DNA of 13,352 nucleotides, taken from positions 1 through 13,352 of the forward strand of contig DBQN01000021.1 of NCBI GenBank assembly GCA_002305255.1, read 5' to 3'. The number at the start of each line of letters is the position of its first letter. Position 1 is the first letter of the stretch. A model generated the notes under the pieces. It did no database searches. It worked only from the letters and a program-made list of their open reading frames with translations, and was not told the DNA's origin. Positions 1-6,424 of the stretch are shown one piece after another. The position numbers and the translations under genes were made by a program. The stretch comes from Firmicutes bacterium UBA1393 (GTDB lineage: Bacteria; Bacillota; DTU025).

Positions 1-58
1 CACCGCTTCGGCCCCTGGAGTGCACAGATACCGGGAACCCGTCACCTGGCCCCAACCC
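1..58. repeat. 58-bp dispersed repeat, copy 1
   Basis: This stretch aligns without gaps to the last 58 bases of the window (13295-13352), with 46 of 58 bases identical by hand count. The first 9 bases, the central block TACCGGGAACCC and the final CCCAACCC are identical. The substitutions fall evenly on the three codon positions (4/4/4) of the only frame whose translation looks similar, which argues for a DNA or RNA element rather than coding sequence. Both copies lie outside clear genes and in the same orientation. The element may extend to the left of the window. Its family was not recognised. Confidence 0.6.
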
Positions 59-307
59 CGACCACCACGTCACTGGCGTGTCGCATCCTGCCGACGACCG
101 CACGGCGCCCGGCAATCGCAGCACGGGCCGCCAGGGCCGCGAGAGGAACACAAGTTCCTTGCCATCCTGCCCAGGCCGGCTGCCTGGGCGAAACAACCTG
201 CGCCAATGACCTGCGAAGGGTGCAAGGCATGTGCCACGTAAAGTCGCCGGCACCCATGCGGCTGCCGATTGACGCATACAATAGGCACTAGGGCGGGAGG
301 CGGTCGC
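59..307 (+). other. gene-free stretch with hairpins upstream of the thioredoxin-fold gene
   Basis: No convincing gene is present. Two clean hairpins are visible: GGAAC-ACAA-GTTCC at 145-158 and GCCCAGGC-CGGCT-GCCTGGGC at 169-189. Bases 214-222 (CGAAGGGTG) can pair with bases 1-10 of the window (CACCGCTTCG), leaving one bulged G, so 1-222 could fold as a closed RNA domain. A -10-like TACAAT lies at 277-282 but has no recognisable -35. If it is used, transcription of the next gene starts near 289 and the structured part is not in its leader. No poly-T terminator follows the hairpins. This could be a leader RNA, a small RNA or just GC-rich spacer. Confidence 0.3.
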
Positions 308-982
308 ATGCACTTAGGGACCAGGAGCCAGGCGGAAAGCAGCATAGCGGGTAGGATGGGTACGCCGATGCTGCCATGGAGACGGGTTGCGGCGCTCGTG
401 GCGATACTTGTGGTGGTTGGCGCAGTCGGCGCCTTCGGCGCGATGTACTTGGAAAAGATACTCCCCACTCCTGAACCTCAAGAGTCGAGGCGGGGTTCGC
501 CCGCATCGCCGCAGACACCCTCGCAGACACCTTCGCGGACTGTGCCCTCGGCGCCACCGGTCGCGCCTTCGCCGGGCTATACTGCGCTGGAACTGCCCCG
601 ACGGTCGCGGTCGGAAACGGTGATGAGCGATCGCACGGTGGTGCTCTGCTTTCTCAGCGCGTCATCAGGCCCCAGCATAGCGCAGCTTCCTATCCTGGGG
701 CGGGTGGCCGACGACTTTCCTGAGACCGAGGTGCTCATCGTGGCAGTGGGCGATAAGGAGGCTACGTTGTCGGCATGGCTGGAATCACGGGGTGTGCACG
801 AGCGCCTGGCCGCGCGCGCCGTGCCCGATCCCGGCGGTTCAGAGGCCAGGCGCTGGCAGGTCACGGCCGCACCCACCACCTTCATAGTGAGGGCAGATGG
901 CATCGTCGACTGGCTGCGCGTTGGCACAGTAGGCTACGACGAGCTTACGGCGGCGATCAGGCGCGCGGCCGGCGGTCGCTAG
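308..982 (+). CDS. membrane-anchored thioredoxin-fold protein lacking the CXXC cysteines
   Basis: The chosen ATG follows a good ribosome binding site (GGGAGG, 295-300) and gives 224 residues. An in-frame TTG at 269 and an ATG at 356 are alternatives. The protein has a short basic N-terminus, one membrane segment at about residues 30-50 (ending GAVGAFGAMYLEK), a Pro/Ser/Thr-rich linker of about 50 residues, then a TlpA/ResA-like domain. The strand-helix start LCFLSASSGPSIAQLPIL aligns with the usual WCGPC region, but both cysteines are serine (SGPS). The cis-proline element APTTFIV and the following DG turn are kept. Family members are thiol-disulfide oxidoreductases outside the membrane. This copy should be redox-inactive and may be a binding or chaperone-like protein. 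The gene stands alone and converges on the PAP2 gene 29 bp downstream. Confidence 0.7.
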   Translation: MHLGTRSQAESSIAGRMGTPMLPWRRVAALVAILVVVGAVGAFGAMYLEKILPTPEPQESRRGSPASPQTPSQTPSRTVPSAPPVAPSPGYTALELPRRSRSETVMSDRTVVLCFLSASSGPSIAQLPILGRVADDFPETEVLIVAVGDKEATLSAWLESRGVHERLAARAVPDPGGSEARRWQVTAAPTTFIVRADGIVDWLRVGTVGYDELTAAIRRAAGGR

Positions 983-1011
983 CCGCAGACCATTCGCCGA
1001 CTATCCGCCGA

Positions 1012-2052
1012 CTAGCTGCGTTTCCGGGGCTTCCGGCCGCTCTGCCGCCGACGGTTCTTCCAGTTCTCCAGGCTCTGCCGGCGGGCCCGCGGACTGACCC
1101 TGGCACGGGCGGTGGCGCCGCGGTCGCTCCGCGCTCCGCCGTCCGCCGCGTCGTCCGCCCCTCCGGCCACACCACCCATAACAGCCTTGAACACCCACGG
1201 CGCTCCTGCTGTGACCCACAACGCGATGCATGCGTACCTAACCATGATGAACGCGTTGCCCGACGGAAACGCAGCCTTGAGTCCGTATCTCAGGGCAAGG
1301 ATGCCTGCCACGCCCGCTATGGCCTTGACCACCTGCGCTCCAATAGGGGCCTGCTCACGGTAGCCGATGTGCAGCTCCTCGATTCGACGACCGACTATGG
1401 CGCCTGCCGCGAAGCCCATCAACGGAGCAAGCTCGTGCGTGGCAACACTACTGCCCAGCACGGATGCCAGAGCAAGTACTCCCGCAGGAACGACTATACC
1501 CACCGCCACCAGGGCACCTGTGCCGGCAGGCCTGGTTCTACGTCGGCTCCTCTCCACGCCCGTGAAGACGGCTGCGAGGGTGATCCCGATGAGGGCCCCG
1601 GCGATCACGTCGGTGGGTGAGTGTACCGTGGCATACACCCGGGTGAAGCCCACAACCACCGTCAGGATCACGGCAGCCGTCAACGCCCACTTCGCCTTGG
1701 TGCGCATGGCCAGGTAAGACCAGAACATCGCAGTGTTCTGAGTATGCCCGCTGGGAAACGACCAGCCCGGTCCGGTATCAAGCAGAAACTGAGGCGCGCC
1801 GAGGTGGGGATAGAGCATGTGTGGGCGCGGCACGCGGAACACGTCTTTGATGGCCGAGTTGACTGCCCCCGACAGCACCGTGGCGACGCCAAGCGAAAAG
1901 CCAAGCGACTTGCTTACGCACCAGTACACAATGGGCACCACCGAAGTATAGAATTCGGCCGAACCCAGGTCTGTCAGGATCTTCGCTATCCTGTCGAGCG
2001 CCGGTGACGAGATGCCTCTCAACGCCTCAAACACCTCAGGACCCCACACCAT
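1012..2052 (-). CDS. PAP2-family integral membrane phosphatase
   Basis: This 346-residue membrane protein carries all three PAP2 signature motifs: KDVFRVPRP (K69 to R76-P77), WSFPSGHT (catalytic-site H103) and TRVYATVHSPTD (R138, nucleophile H144, D148). Such enzymes remove phosphate from lipid phosphates such as phosphatidic acid or undecaprenyl pyrophosphate with the active site facing outward; the substrate cannot be told here. Several hydrophobic segments follow the core (about 177-200, 208-222, 238-256 and 268-290), so the protein is longer than the minimal family. It ends in a very Arg/Lys-rich tail from about residue 300, probably cytoplasmic. The ATG has a strong ribosome binding site (GGAGGTGG on the minus strand) 5 bases upstream. 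The gene is divergent from the sugar kinase and convergent with the thioredoxin-fold gene. Confidence 0.85.
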   Translation of the reverse strand: MVWGPEVFEALRGISSPALDRIAKILTDLGSAEFYTSVVPIVYWCVSKSLGFSLGVATVLSGAVNSAIKDVFRVPRPHMLYPHLGAPQFLLDTGPGWSFPSGHTQNTAMFWSYLAMRTKAKWALTAAVILTVVVGFTRVYATVHSPTDVIAGALIGITLAAVFTGVERSRRRTRPAGTGALVAVGIVVPAGVLALASVLGSSVATHELAPLMGFAAGAIVGRRIEELHIGYREQAPIGAQVVKAIAGVAGILALRYGLKAAFPSGNAFIMVRYACIALWVTAGAPWVFKAVMGGVAGGADDAADGGARSDRGATARARVSPRARRQSLENWKNRRRQSGRKPRKRS

Positions 2053-2194
2053 TCACGCCACCTCCGCTGCGTTTTGATCAGTTCCTCAGGAATTCTACGG
2101 GCACATCCTGTTCCCCTCGCGAAGGTAAAGCCGATATCGGCGTGGAAAACTCCTAAAATGCACAGTTGAGCCCAGTACGGAGGGAGGCCCCTTC
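2053..2194. promoter_or_regulatory. divergent intergenic region with 12-bp palindrome
   Basis: This region separates the PAP2 gene (minus strand) and the sugar kinase gene (plus strand). It contains a perfect palindrome, GCCGATATCGGC (2130-2141), and an inverted repeat TTCCT-C-AGGAA (2082-2092), either of which could be an operator. A -10-like TAAAAT lies at 2154-2159, 41 bases before the kinase start, but its -35 is poor. The kinase ribosome binding site GGAGGGAGG is at 2179-2187. Regulator and use are inferred only from position. Confidence 0.4.
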
Positions 2195-3076
2195 TTGATA
2201 TTTAGCATCGGAGACATCATGATAGACGCCTACTTCAGCCTGCCCGGTCCCCTCAACCCGCGCACCGATACCAGGGGATGCATCGAGCTGGTGCCGGGCG
2301 GCTCAGCAGCCAACTTCGCGGTGTGGGTATCGAGACTGGGGGCTCAGTCAGCCTTTGTCGGACGGGTGGGCGATGACTTTCTCGGCTCAGGCCTCAAAGA
2401 TGACCTGGTGAAGGAGGGCGTGAAGCCATACCTCGCCCGCGATCCAAGTCTCGGCACGGGCAGGGTTGGAGTGCTCGTATCTGAAACCGGCGAGCGCGAC
2501 ATGGTCTGCGACAGGCGTGCCAACGCCACGCTGTGCGAGGCCGACATTCCTTGCGATGATATCGTTGCGTTGGCGTCGTGGGTGCACATATCTGGATATG
2601 CGCTGTTCGAAGCGGCCCCCAGGGCCGCGGCCCGCCGGGCCATCGACGTTGCGGTGCGGGCTGGGGTGCCGGTGTCAGTAGATCCGTCTTCCTACGGCTT
2701 CATACGTGGCGTGGGTGCCGAAGCGTTCCTCGAGATGTGCCGCGGCGCCTCGGTGATCCTGCCCAACCTCGATGAGGGCATAGTGCTTACCGGTACCGAC
2801 GATCCCGAGCAGATCGTGAGCAGACTGTCCAACCGCTTCCCGGTGGTGGCCCTGAAGCTCGGTGCGAGGGGCAGCTTAGGCGTGGCATCAGCCCGCACCT
2901 CCAACCTGGTGTCGGCCGAACCGGTCGACACGATCCAGGTCGACACGAACGGCGCCGGCGATGCCTTCAATGCCGGTTTCGTAGTTGAGTACTTGAGGGG
3001 TACCGGTCTCGCACAGGCACTGCGGCGCGGCAATGAGCTGGGGGCCCTGGCAGTGTCGAGGCGCGGGGCGCGCTGA
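2195..3076 (+). CDS. PfkB/ribokinase-family carbohydrate kinase
   Basis: This 293-residue cytoplasmic kinase transfers phosphate from ATP to a sugar or nucleoside hydroxyl. The N-terminal PfkB signature is present (GGSAANFAVWVSRLG from residue 35, then VGRVGDDFLG), as is NLDE at 191-194. The C-terminal signature DTNGAGDAFNAGF begins at D250 and carries the catalytic base D256. Length is normal to slightly short. The TTG start is chosen because the GGGAGG ribosome binding site ends 7 bases before it and the reading frame opens straight into the first beta strand (MIFSIGDIMID). No sugar transporter or pathway partner lies beside it, so the substrate is open (fructose, ribose, 2-keto-3-deoxygluconate and adenosine are all possible for this fold). 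It converges on the YdcZ-like gene 28 bp downstream. Confidence 0.88.
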   Translation: MIFSIGDIMIDAYFSLPGPLNPRTDTRGCIELVPGGSAANFAVWVSRLGAQSAFVGRVGDDFLGSGLKDDLVKEGVKPYLARDPSLGTGRVGVLVSETGERDMVCDRRANATLCEADIPCDDIVALASWVHISGYALFEAAPRAAARRAIDVAVRAGVPVSVDPSSYGFIRGVGAEAFLEMCRGASVILPNLDEGIVLTGTDDPEQIVSRLSNRFPVVALKLGARGSLGVASARTSNLVSAEPVDTIQVDTNGAGDAFNAGFVVEYLRGTGLAQALRRGNELGALAVSRRGAR

Positions 3077-3104
3077 CGCGTCACACATGCAGTCTACCTG
3101 CGGT

Positions 3105-3566
3105 CTACCTAGATAGGAGAATCCTGCCTCCGACTGCCATCAGGATGATGCCGGCGATCTTGATGGGGCTGAAGTGGAGTGGTTCTGCGCCGAACCAGCC
3201 CAGGTGGTCTATGAGAGCGGCGAAGCCCAGCTGGCCGAGGATGATGCCGGTGGTGGCGTTCACCATTCCGGCCTTGCCGATGGCGTACGCAACGGCGGCG
3301 GTGATGACGGGCCCCACCACTCCCCCGGTGTAGGCCCACCAGGGCGCGCTTGTGAGACTGGGGATCCCGAGGTTTGCGGCGGTTCCTTCGATGAGCATGT
3401 ACGCACCTGAGAGAACGGCTCCGATTACCATCACTGTGAATGTAGTGGGGACTAGCCCTATGGATGAGACCGCGGCCGCATTCACGGATCCCTGATACGC
3501 CATGGCGATGCCGCTGACCGCCGCGATCAGAATGGCAAGAACCTGCATTCCACACCTGCTTTCCAC
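3105..3566 (-). CDS. YdcZ/DUF606-type (DMT superfamily) membrane protein
   Basis: A 153-residue, almost entirely hydrophobic protein with about five membrane segments. The N-terminal pattern ISGIAMAYQGSVNAA-like (GIAMAYQGSVNAAA at about 20-33) and the later motif GIILGQLGFAALIDHLGWFG (about residues 107-126) are typical of the YdcZ/DUF606 family within the drug/metabolite transporter superfamily. Family members are small putative transporters or halves of paired transporters; no substrate can be assigned and no second subunit is adjacent. The listed start is a GTG with AGAGGG 5 bases upstream. An ATG at 3548 (protein MQVLAILIAAV) is equally possible and would drop six polar residues. The gene is transcribed away from the peptide transporter operon, from the opposite side of the 3567-3772 region. 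Confidence 0.8.
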   Translation of the reverse strand: MESRCGMQVLAILIAAVSGIAMAYQGSVNAAAVSSIGLVPTTFTVMVIGAVLSGAYMLIEGTAANLGIPSLTSAPWWAYTGGVVGPVITAAVAYAIGKAGMVNATTGIILGQLGFAALIDHLGWFGAEPLHFSPIKIAGIILMAVGGRILLSR

Positions 3567-3772
3567 GTTTGCCCTCTGGAGTTGACCGCTTACGTCTCAT
3601 CATTCCCAACGTTCAACAGGATGTTACAGCCTGCACAATGCAGGAGATTCAACCTGGGGCGCGAAATATCTATCCGATATATACCCTTAGCGGACCGTAC
3701 GGAGTGGCTGTGCCACATGTCAGGCCCCGTAACTCCACGATCCCAAACATCATTTTGAGGAGGTTATGAGGA
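3567..3772. promoter_or_regulatory. control region of the peptide transporter operon
   Basis: This 206-bp divergent region contains two inverted repeats: CCTGCA-CAA-TGCAGG (3630-3644) and ATATC-TATCC-GATAT (3666-3680). The second sits in an AT-rich island that also holds TATATA (3678-3683), a possible -10. A weak TTCAAC (3648-3653) lies 17 bases before TATCCG (3671-3676). A small hairpin GTGGC-TGT-GCCAC lies further down in the likely leader. The strong ribosome binding site GAGGAGG (3757-3763) is 9 bases before the oppA-like ATG at 3773. Operator function is inferred from symmetry and position. Confidence 0.4.
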
Positions 3773-5377
3773 ATGCGCAGATTCGCAGCAATCCTGGCCA
3801 GCGCCGTCATCATCATGGTGCTGGCGACCAGCGCGTTCGCCGCCCCGGAGAAGCTGGCTCGTCAACAGAAGATGAGCTACAACGTGGGCGCCGAACCGGC
3901 AACCCTTGACCCCGCGCTTTCGACGGGAATCCCCGAGGCCGTTATCGAGCTGAGCTGCTTTGAGGGACTGACCCGTATGGACGAGAACAACATACCCCAG
4001 CCTGCCATCGCGACCAGCTGGACCATCAGTCCTGACGGTCTCGTGTACACCTTCAAGCTCCGCAGGTCGAGCTGGTCGAATGGTCAGCCCGTCACCGCGG
4101 CTGACTTTGAGTGGGCATGGAAGCGCGCCCTGAGGCCCGAAACGGCTTCCGAGTACGCCTACCAGCTGTACTACCTCAAGAACGGTCAGGCCTTCAATGA
4201 GGGCACGATCACTGATGAGAATCTCGTTGGCGTCAAAGCTCTCGACCAGTACACCCTCCAGGTGACTCTCGAGGCGCCGACTCCCTTCTTCCTGCAGCTG
4301 TGCGCGTTCCCAACCCTCATGCCCGTATACCGCAAGGTAGTTGAGGCTAATCCCGAGGGCTGGTTCCAGAACGTCAACAACTACATCGGAAACGGCCCGT
4401 TCAAAATCACCAAGTGGGAGCACAACTCCAAGATCGAGCTCGTGCCTAACCCGCATTACTGGAACCGTTCAGCCATCAAGCTCACGAACTTGACCTTCTA
4501 CCTCATCGACGATGTGCAGACCGCTCTGTCGATGTTCGAGACCGGTCAGCTCGACGCGTTTGATGCGCCGCCGGCGGCTGAGATTGACCGCCTCATCCAG
4601 CAGGGATTCCTGCACAAGTCGCCTTACGTCGGCACCTACTACTACATGTTCAACACCACGGCGAAGCCCGTGAACGACGCTCGCGTACGTAGGGCCCTGG
4701 CCATGGCCATCGACCGCCAGCAGCTCATCGACCGCGTCGTGCGTGGTGGCCAGCTGCCTGCCCTCGCTTACGTGCCCGGCGGCCTGCCTGGCAGCAAGGC
4801 TGGCGTAGAGTTCCGCGATGAGGGCGGCAACTACTTCACCGAAGATGTGGCTGCTGCCAAGAAGCTCCTCGCCGAGGCGGGTTATCCCGACGGCAAGGGC
4901 TTCCCGACGATCTCAATCCTCTACAACACCAGCGATAACCACAAGAAGATCGCCGAGGCCATCCAGGAGATGTGGAAGAAGAACCTCGGAATCGACGTCA
5001 GGCTGACCAACCAGGAGTGGCAGGTGTACCTCGACTCCCGCGACGCCCTGGATTACCAGGTAGCCCGCGCAGGCTGGATCGGTGACTATGTCGACCCGAA
5101 CACCTTCCTCGACATGTGGACATCGAACAACGGAAACAACGACTCCGGCTGGAAGAACGCCAAGTATGACGAGCTCATCTTCGGCGCAGCCAAAACCACC
5201 GATCAGGCAAAGCGTGCCAAGATGCTCCATGACGCTGAGAAGATTCTCATGGACGAAATGGTCGTAATGCCAATATACTTCTACGTGAATCTCAACGTTT
5301 ACAAGCCGACCATCAAGGGCGTAAGCTACTCGCCGCTCGGCTTCGTTGACTTCACCAACGCCTACGTCATCGAGTAG
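3773..5377 (+). CDS. oppA: peptide ABC transporter substrate-binding protein (OppA-like, SBP family 5)
   Basis: This 534-residue exported protein captures oligopeptides for the importer encoded downstream; the length matches OppA/DppA/MppA proteins. Family landmarks include an early EPATLDPALS, GNGPFKITKW, the motif YYYMFNTTAKPVNDARVRRA with the AMAIDRQQLID helix, and GDYVDPNTFLDMW, close to the OppA consensus. Residues 1-23 are a signal peptide (MRRF, hydrophobic core, then TSAFA) with a type I cleavage site after AFA. There is no lipobox cysteine, unlike most binding proteins of single-membrane Gram-positives. This suggests either a periplasm (two-membrane cell) or another way to hold the protein. 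It is the first gene of the five-gene operon, with a consensus ribosome binding site. Specificity for oligo- over dipeptides is likely but not proven. Confidence 0.9.
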   Translation: MRRFAAILASAVIIMVLATSAFAAPEKLARQQKMSYNVGAEPATLDPALSTGIPEAVIELSCFEGLTRMDENNIPQPAIATSWTISPDGLVYTFKLRRSSWSNGQPVTAADFEWAWKRALRPETASEYAYQLYYLKNGQAFNEGTITDENLVGVKALDQYTLQVTLEAPTPFFLQLCAFPTLMPVYRKVVEANPEGWFQNVNNYIGNGPFKITKWEHNSKIELVPNPHYWNRSAIKLTNLTFYLIDDVQTALSMFETGQLDAFDAPPAAEIDRLIQQGFLHKSPYVGTYYYMFNTTAKPVNDARVRRALAMAIDRQQLIDRVVRGGQLPALAYVPGGLPGSKAGVEFRDEGGNYFTEDVAAAKKLLAEAGYPDGKGFPTISILYNTSDNHKKIAEAIQEMWKKNLGIDVRLTNQEWQVYLDSRDALDYQVARAGWIGDYVDPNTFLDMWTSNNGNNDSGWKNAKYDELIFGAAKTTDQAKRAKMLHDAEKILMDEMVVMPIYFYVNLNVYKPTIKGVSYSPLGFVDFTNAYVIE

Positions 5378-5426
5378 TAGGTAATGACAGAGTAAAACCA
5401 ATCTAGCAGACGGAATCCGATGTCGA

Positions 5427-5459
5427 GGGGCATGTATGCGGGTCGCCGCTGCATGCCCC
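5427..5459 (+). promoter_or_regulatory. intercistronic hairpin between oppA and oppB
   Basis: GGGGCATG (5427-5434) pairs with CATGCCCC (5452-5459), and an inner stem GCGG-GTCG-CCGC (5438-5449) stacks within it. No T-run follows, so it is not a standard terminator. In binding-protein operons such hairpins often protect the upstream message or limit read-through, so that binding protein is made in excess over permease. That role is inferred here. Confidence 0.6.
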
Positions 5460-5489
5460 CGGCTATGGTACTGACGGGAGCTGATATGC

Positions 5490-6419
5490 TTGGGATCGTA
5501 TATCCTTAAGAGGTTCGTATCCGTGGTGCTCGTGGTGTTCGTCGTGTCCACCGCCACGTTCGCCCTGATGCGGGCCATCCCGGGAGGGCCCTTCAGAAGA
5601 GAGAAGGCGCTCCCTCCGGCAATTCAGAGAAATATCGAGGCCAGGTACAAGCTGAACGATCCACTGATCAAGCAGTACGCCGACTATATGAAGAACCTGC
5701 TTAAGGGTGATTTCGGACCGTCATACAAGTACCTCGGCCGTTCCGTGAACGATATAATCCGCGATGGCTTCCCGGTCAGTGCCGTACTGGGCCTGCTTGC
5801 GATAGCCTTCGCCATCATAGTCGGGGTGCCGGCCGGAATCATCTCCGCGCTGAATCAGAACAAGTGGCAAGACAACGTAGCCATGGGCATCGCCATCATC
5901 GGCGTGTCGGTGCCAAGTTTCGTCATGGCCACACTCTTGATGTACGTGTTTGCTGTCAAGCTACGCTGGCTGCCGGCTGCAATGTGGGGCACTCCCAAGC
6001 ACGCGATACTACCAATGCTCGCCCTCGCGGCTTTCCCGGCGGCGTTCTTCGCGCGGCTCATGCGATCCAGCACGCTTGACGTGCTATCACAGGACTACAT
6101 CCGTACTGCCCGCTCCAAGGGGCTTTCGTGGACCGCTGTCGTGTACAAGCACGTGCTCAAGAACGCGATCCTTCCGCTCGTCACATATCTCGGGCCGCAG
6201 GTGGCCGCCATCACGACGGGAAGCTTCGTCGTGGAGAACATCTTCGCCATTCCCGGCCTGGGCAGGTATTACGTGACAAGCATCTATAACAGGGACTACA
6301 CGACAATTCTGGGAGTGACCATTTTCTATGCTGTGTTGCTGGTGCTGCTGAACTTCGTGGTCGACATCGCCTACAGATGGATCGACCCCAGGATCAAGCT
6401 CACCGCAGCGAAGGAGTGA
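5490..6419 (+). CDS. oppB: peptide ABC transporter permease (OppB/DppB-like)
   Basis: This 309-residue permease is one half of the membrane channel. It begins with the usual cytoplasmic YILKRF and first membrane helix, followed by the external segment with MRAIPGGPF and the loop DPLIKQYADYMKNLLKGDFG, both typical of OppB/DppB. About six membrane segments are visible. The cytoplasmic coupling (EAA) loop is clear: YIRTARSKGLSW followed by HVLKNAILPL, then GPQVAAITTGSFVVENIF. The start is TTG at 5490, 9 bases after GGGAG; the nearby ATG at 5485 opens a frame that stops after eight codons. The stop is 5 bases before the oppC-like gene. Oligopeptide versus dipeptide class is not resolvable by eye. 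Confidence 0.9.
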   Translation: MGSYILKRFVSVVLVVFVVSTATFALMRAIPGGPFRREKALPPAIQRNIEARYKLNDPLIKQYADYMKNLLKGDFGPSYKYLGRSVNDIIRDGFPVSAVLGLLAIAFAIIVGVPAGIISALNQNKWQDNVAMGIAIIGVSVPSFVMATLLMYVFAVKLRWLPAAMWGTPKHAILPMLALAAFPAAFFARLMRSSTLDVLSQDYIRTARSKGLSWTAVVYKHVLKNAILPLVTYLGPQVAAITTGSFVVENIFAIPGLGRYYVTSIYNRDYTTILGVTIFYAVLLVLLNFVVDIAYRWIDPRIKLTAAKE

Positions 6420-6424
6420 GGGAA

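Noticed and set aside
150..215. ZTP (pfl) riboswitch on the minus strand, suggested by GGCCTGGGCA and a TTGGCG segment
   Set aside because: The two blocks are too close together, the intervening conserved stem is missing, and the CCTGGGC block is explained by the simple hairpin at 169-189.
1..222. Firm call of a c-di-AMP (ydaO) riboswitch
   Set aside because: A closing stem and a GGGAACCC block are suggestive, but the conserved GGGGTGAA-type segment is absent from copy 1 and the first hairpin is not kept in copy 1.
20..241. Small plus-strand open frame through repeat copy 1
   Set aside because: Translation is Pro/Arg-rich without a domain, there is no ribosome binding site, and changes between the two repeat copies show no codon-position bias.
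983..1011. Bidirectional terminator between the thioredoxin-fold and PAP2 genes
   Set aside because: No stem with adjacent T-run can be drawn in the 29-base gap.
775..1620. Long plus-strand open frame of 281 codons
   Set aside because: It overlaps the thioredoxin-fold gene and runs antisense to the PAP2 gene, which has complete family motifs; its translation is low-complexity Arg-rich with no domain.
3764..4456. Minus-strand open frame of 230 codons opposite the peptide-binding protein gene
   Set aside because: Shadow of a well-supported gene; no ribosome binding site or domain.
4913..5578. Minus-strand open frame of 221 codons across the oppA/oppB junction
   Set aside because: Antisense to two recognised genes, and the translation shows no family features.
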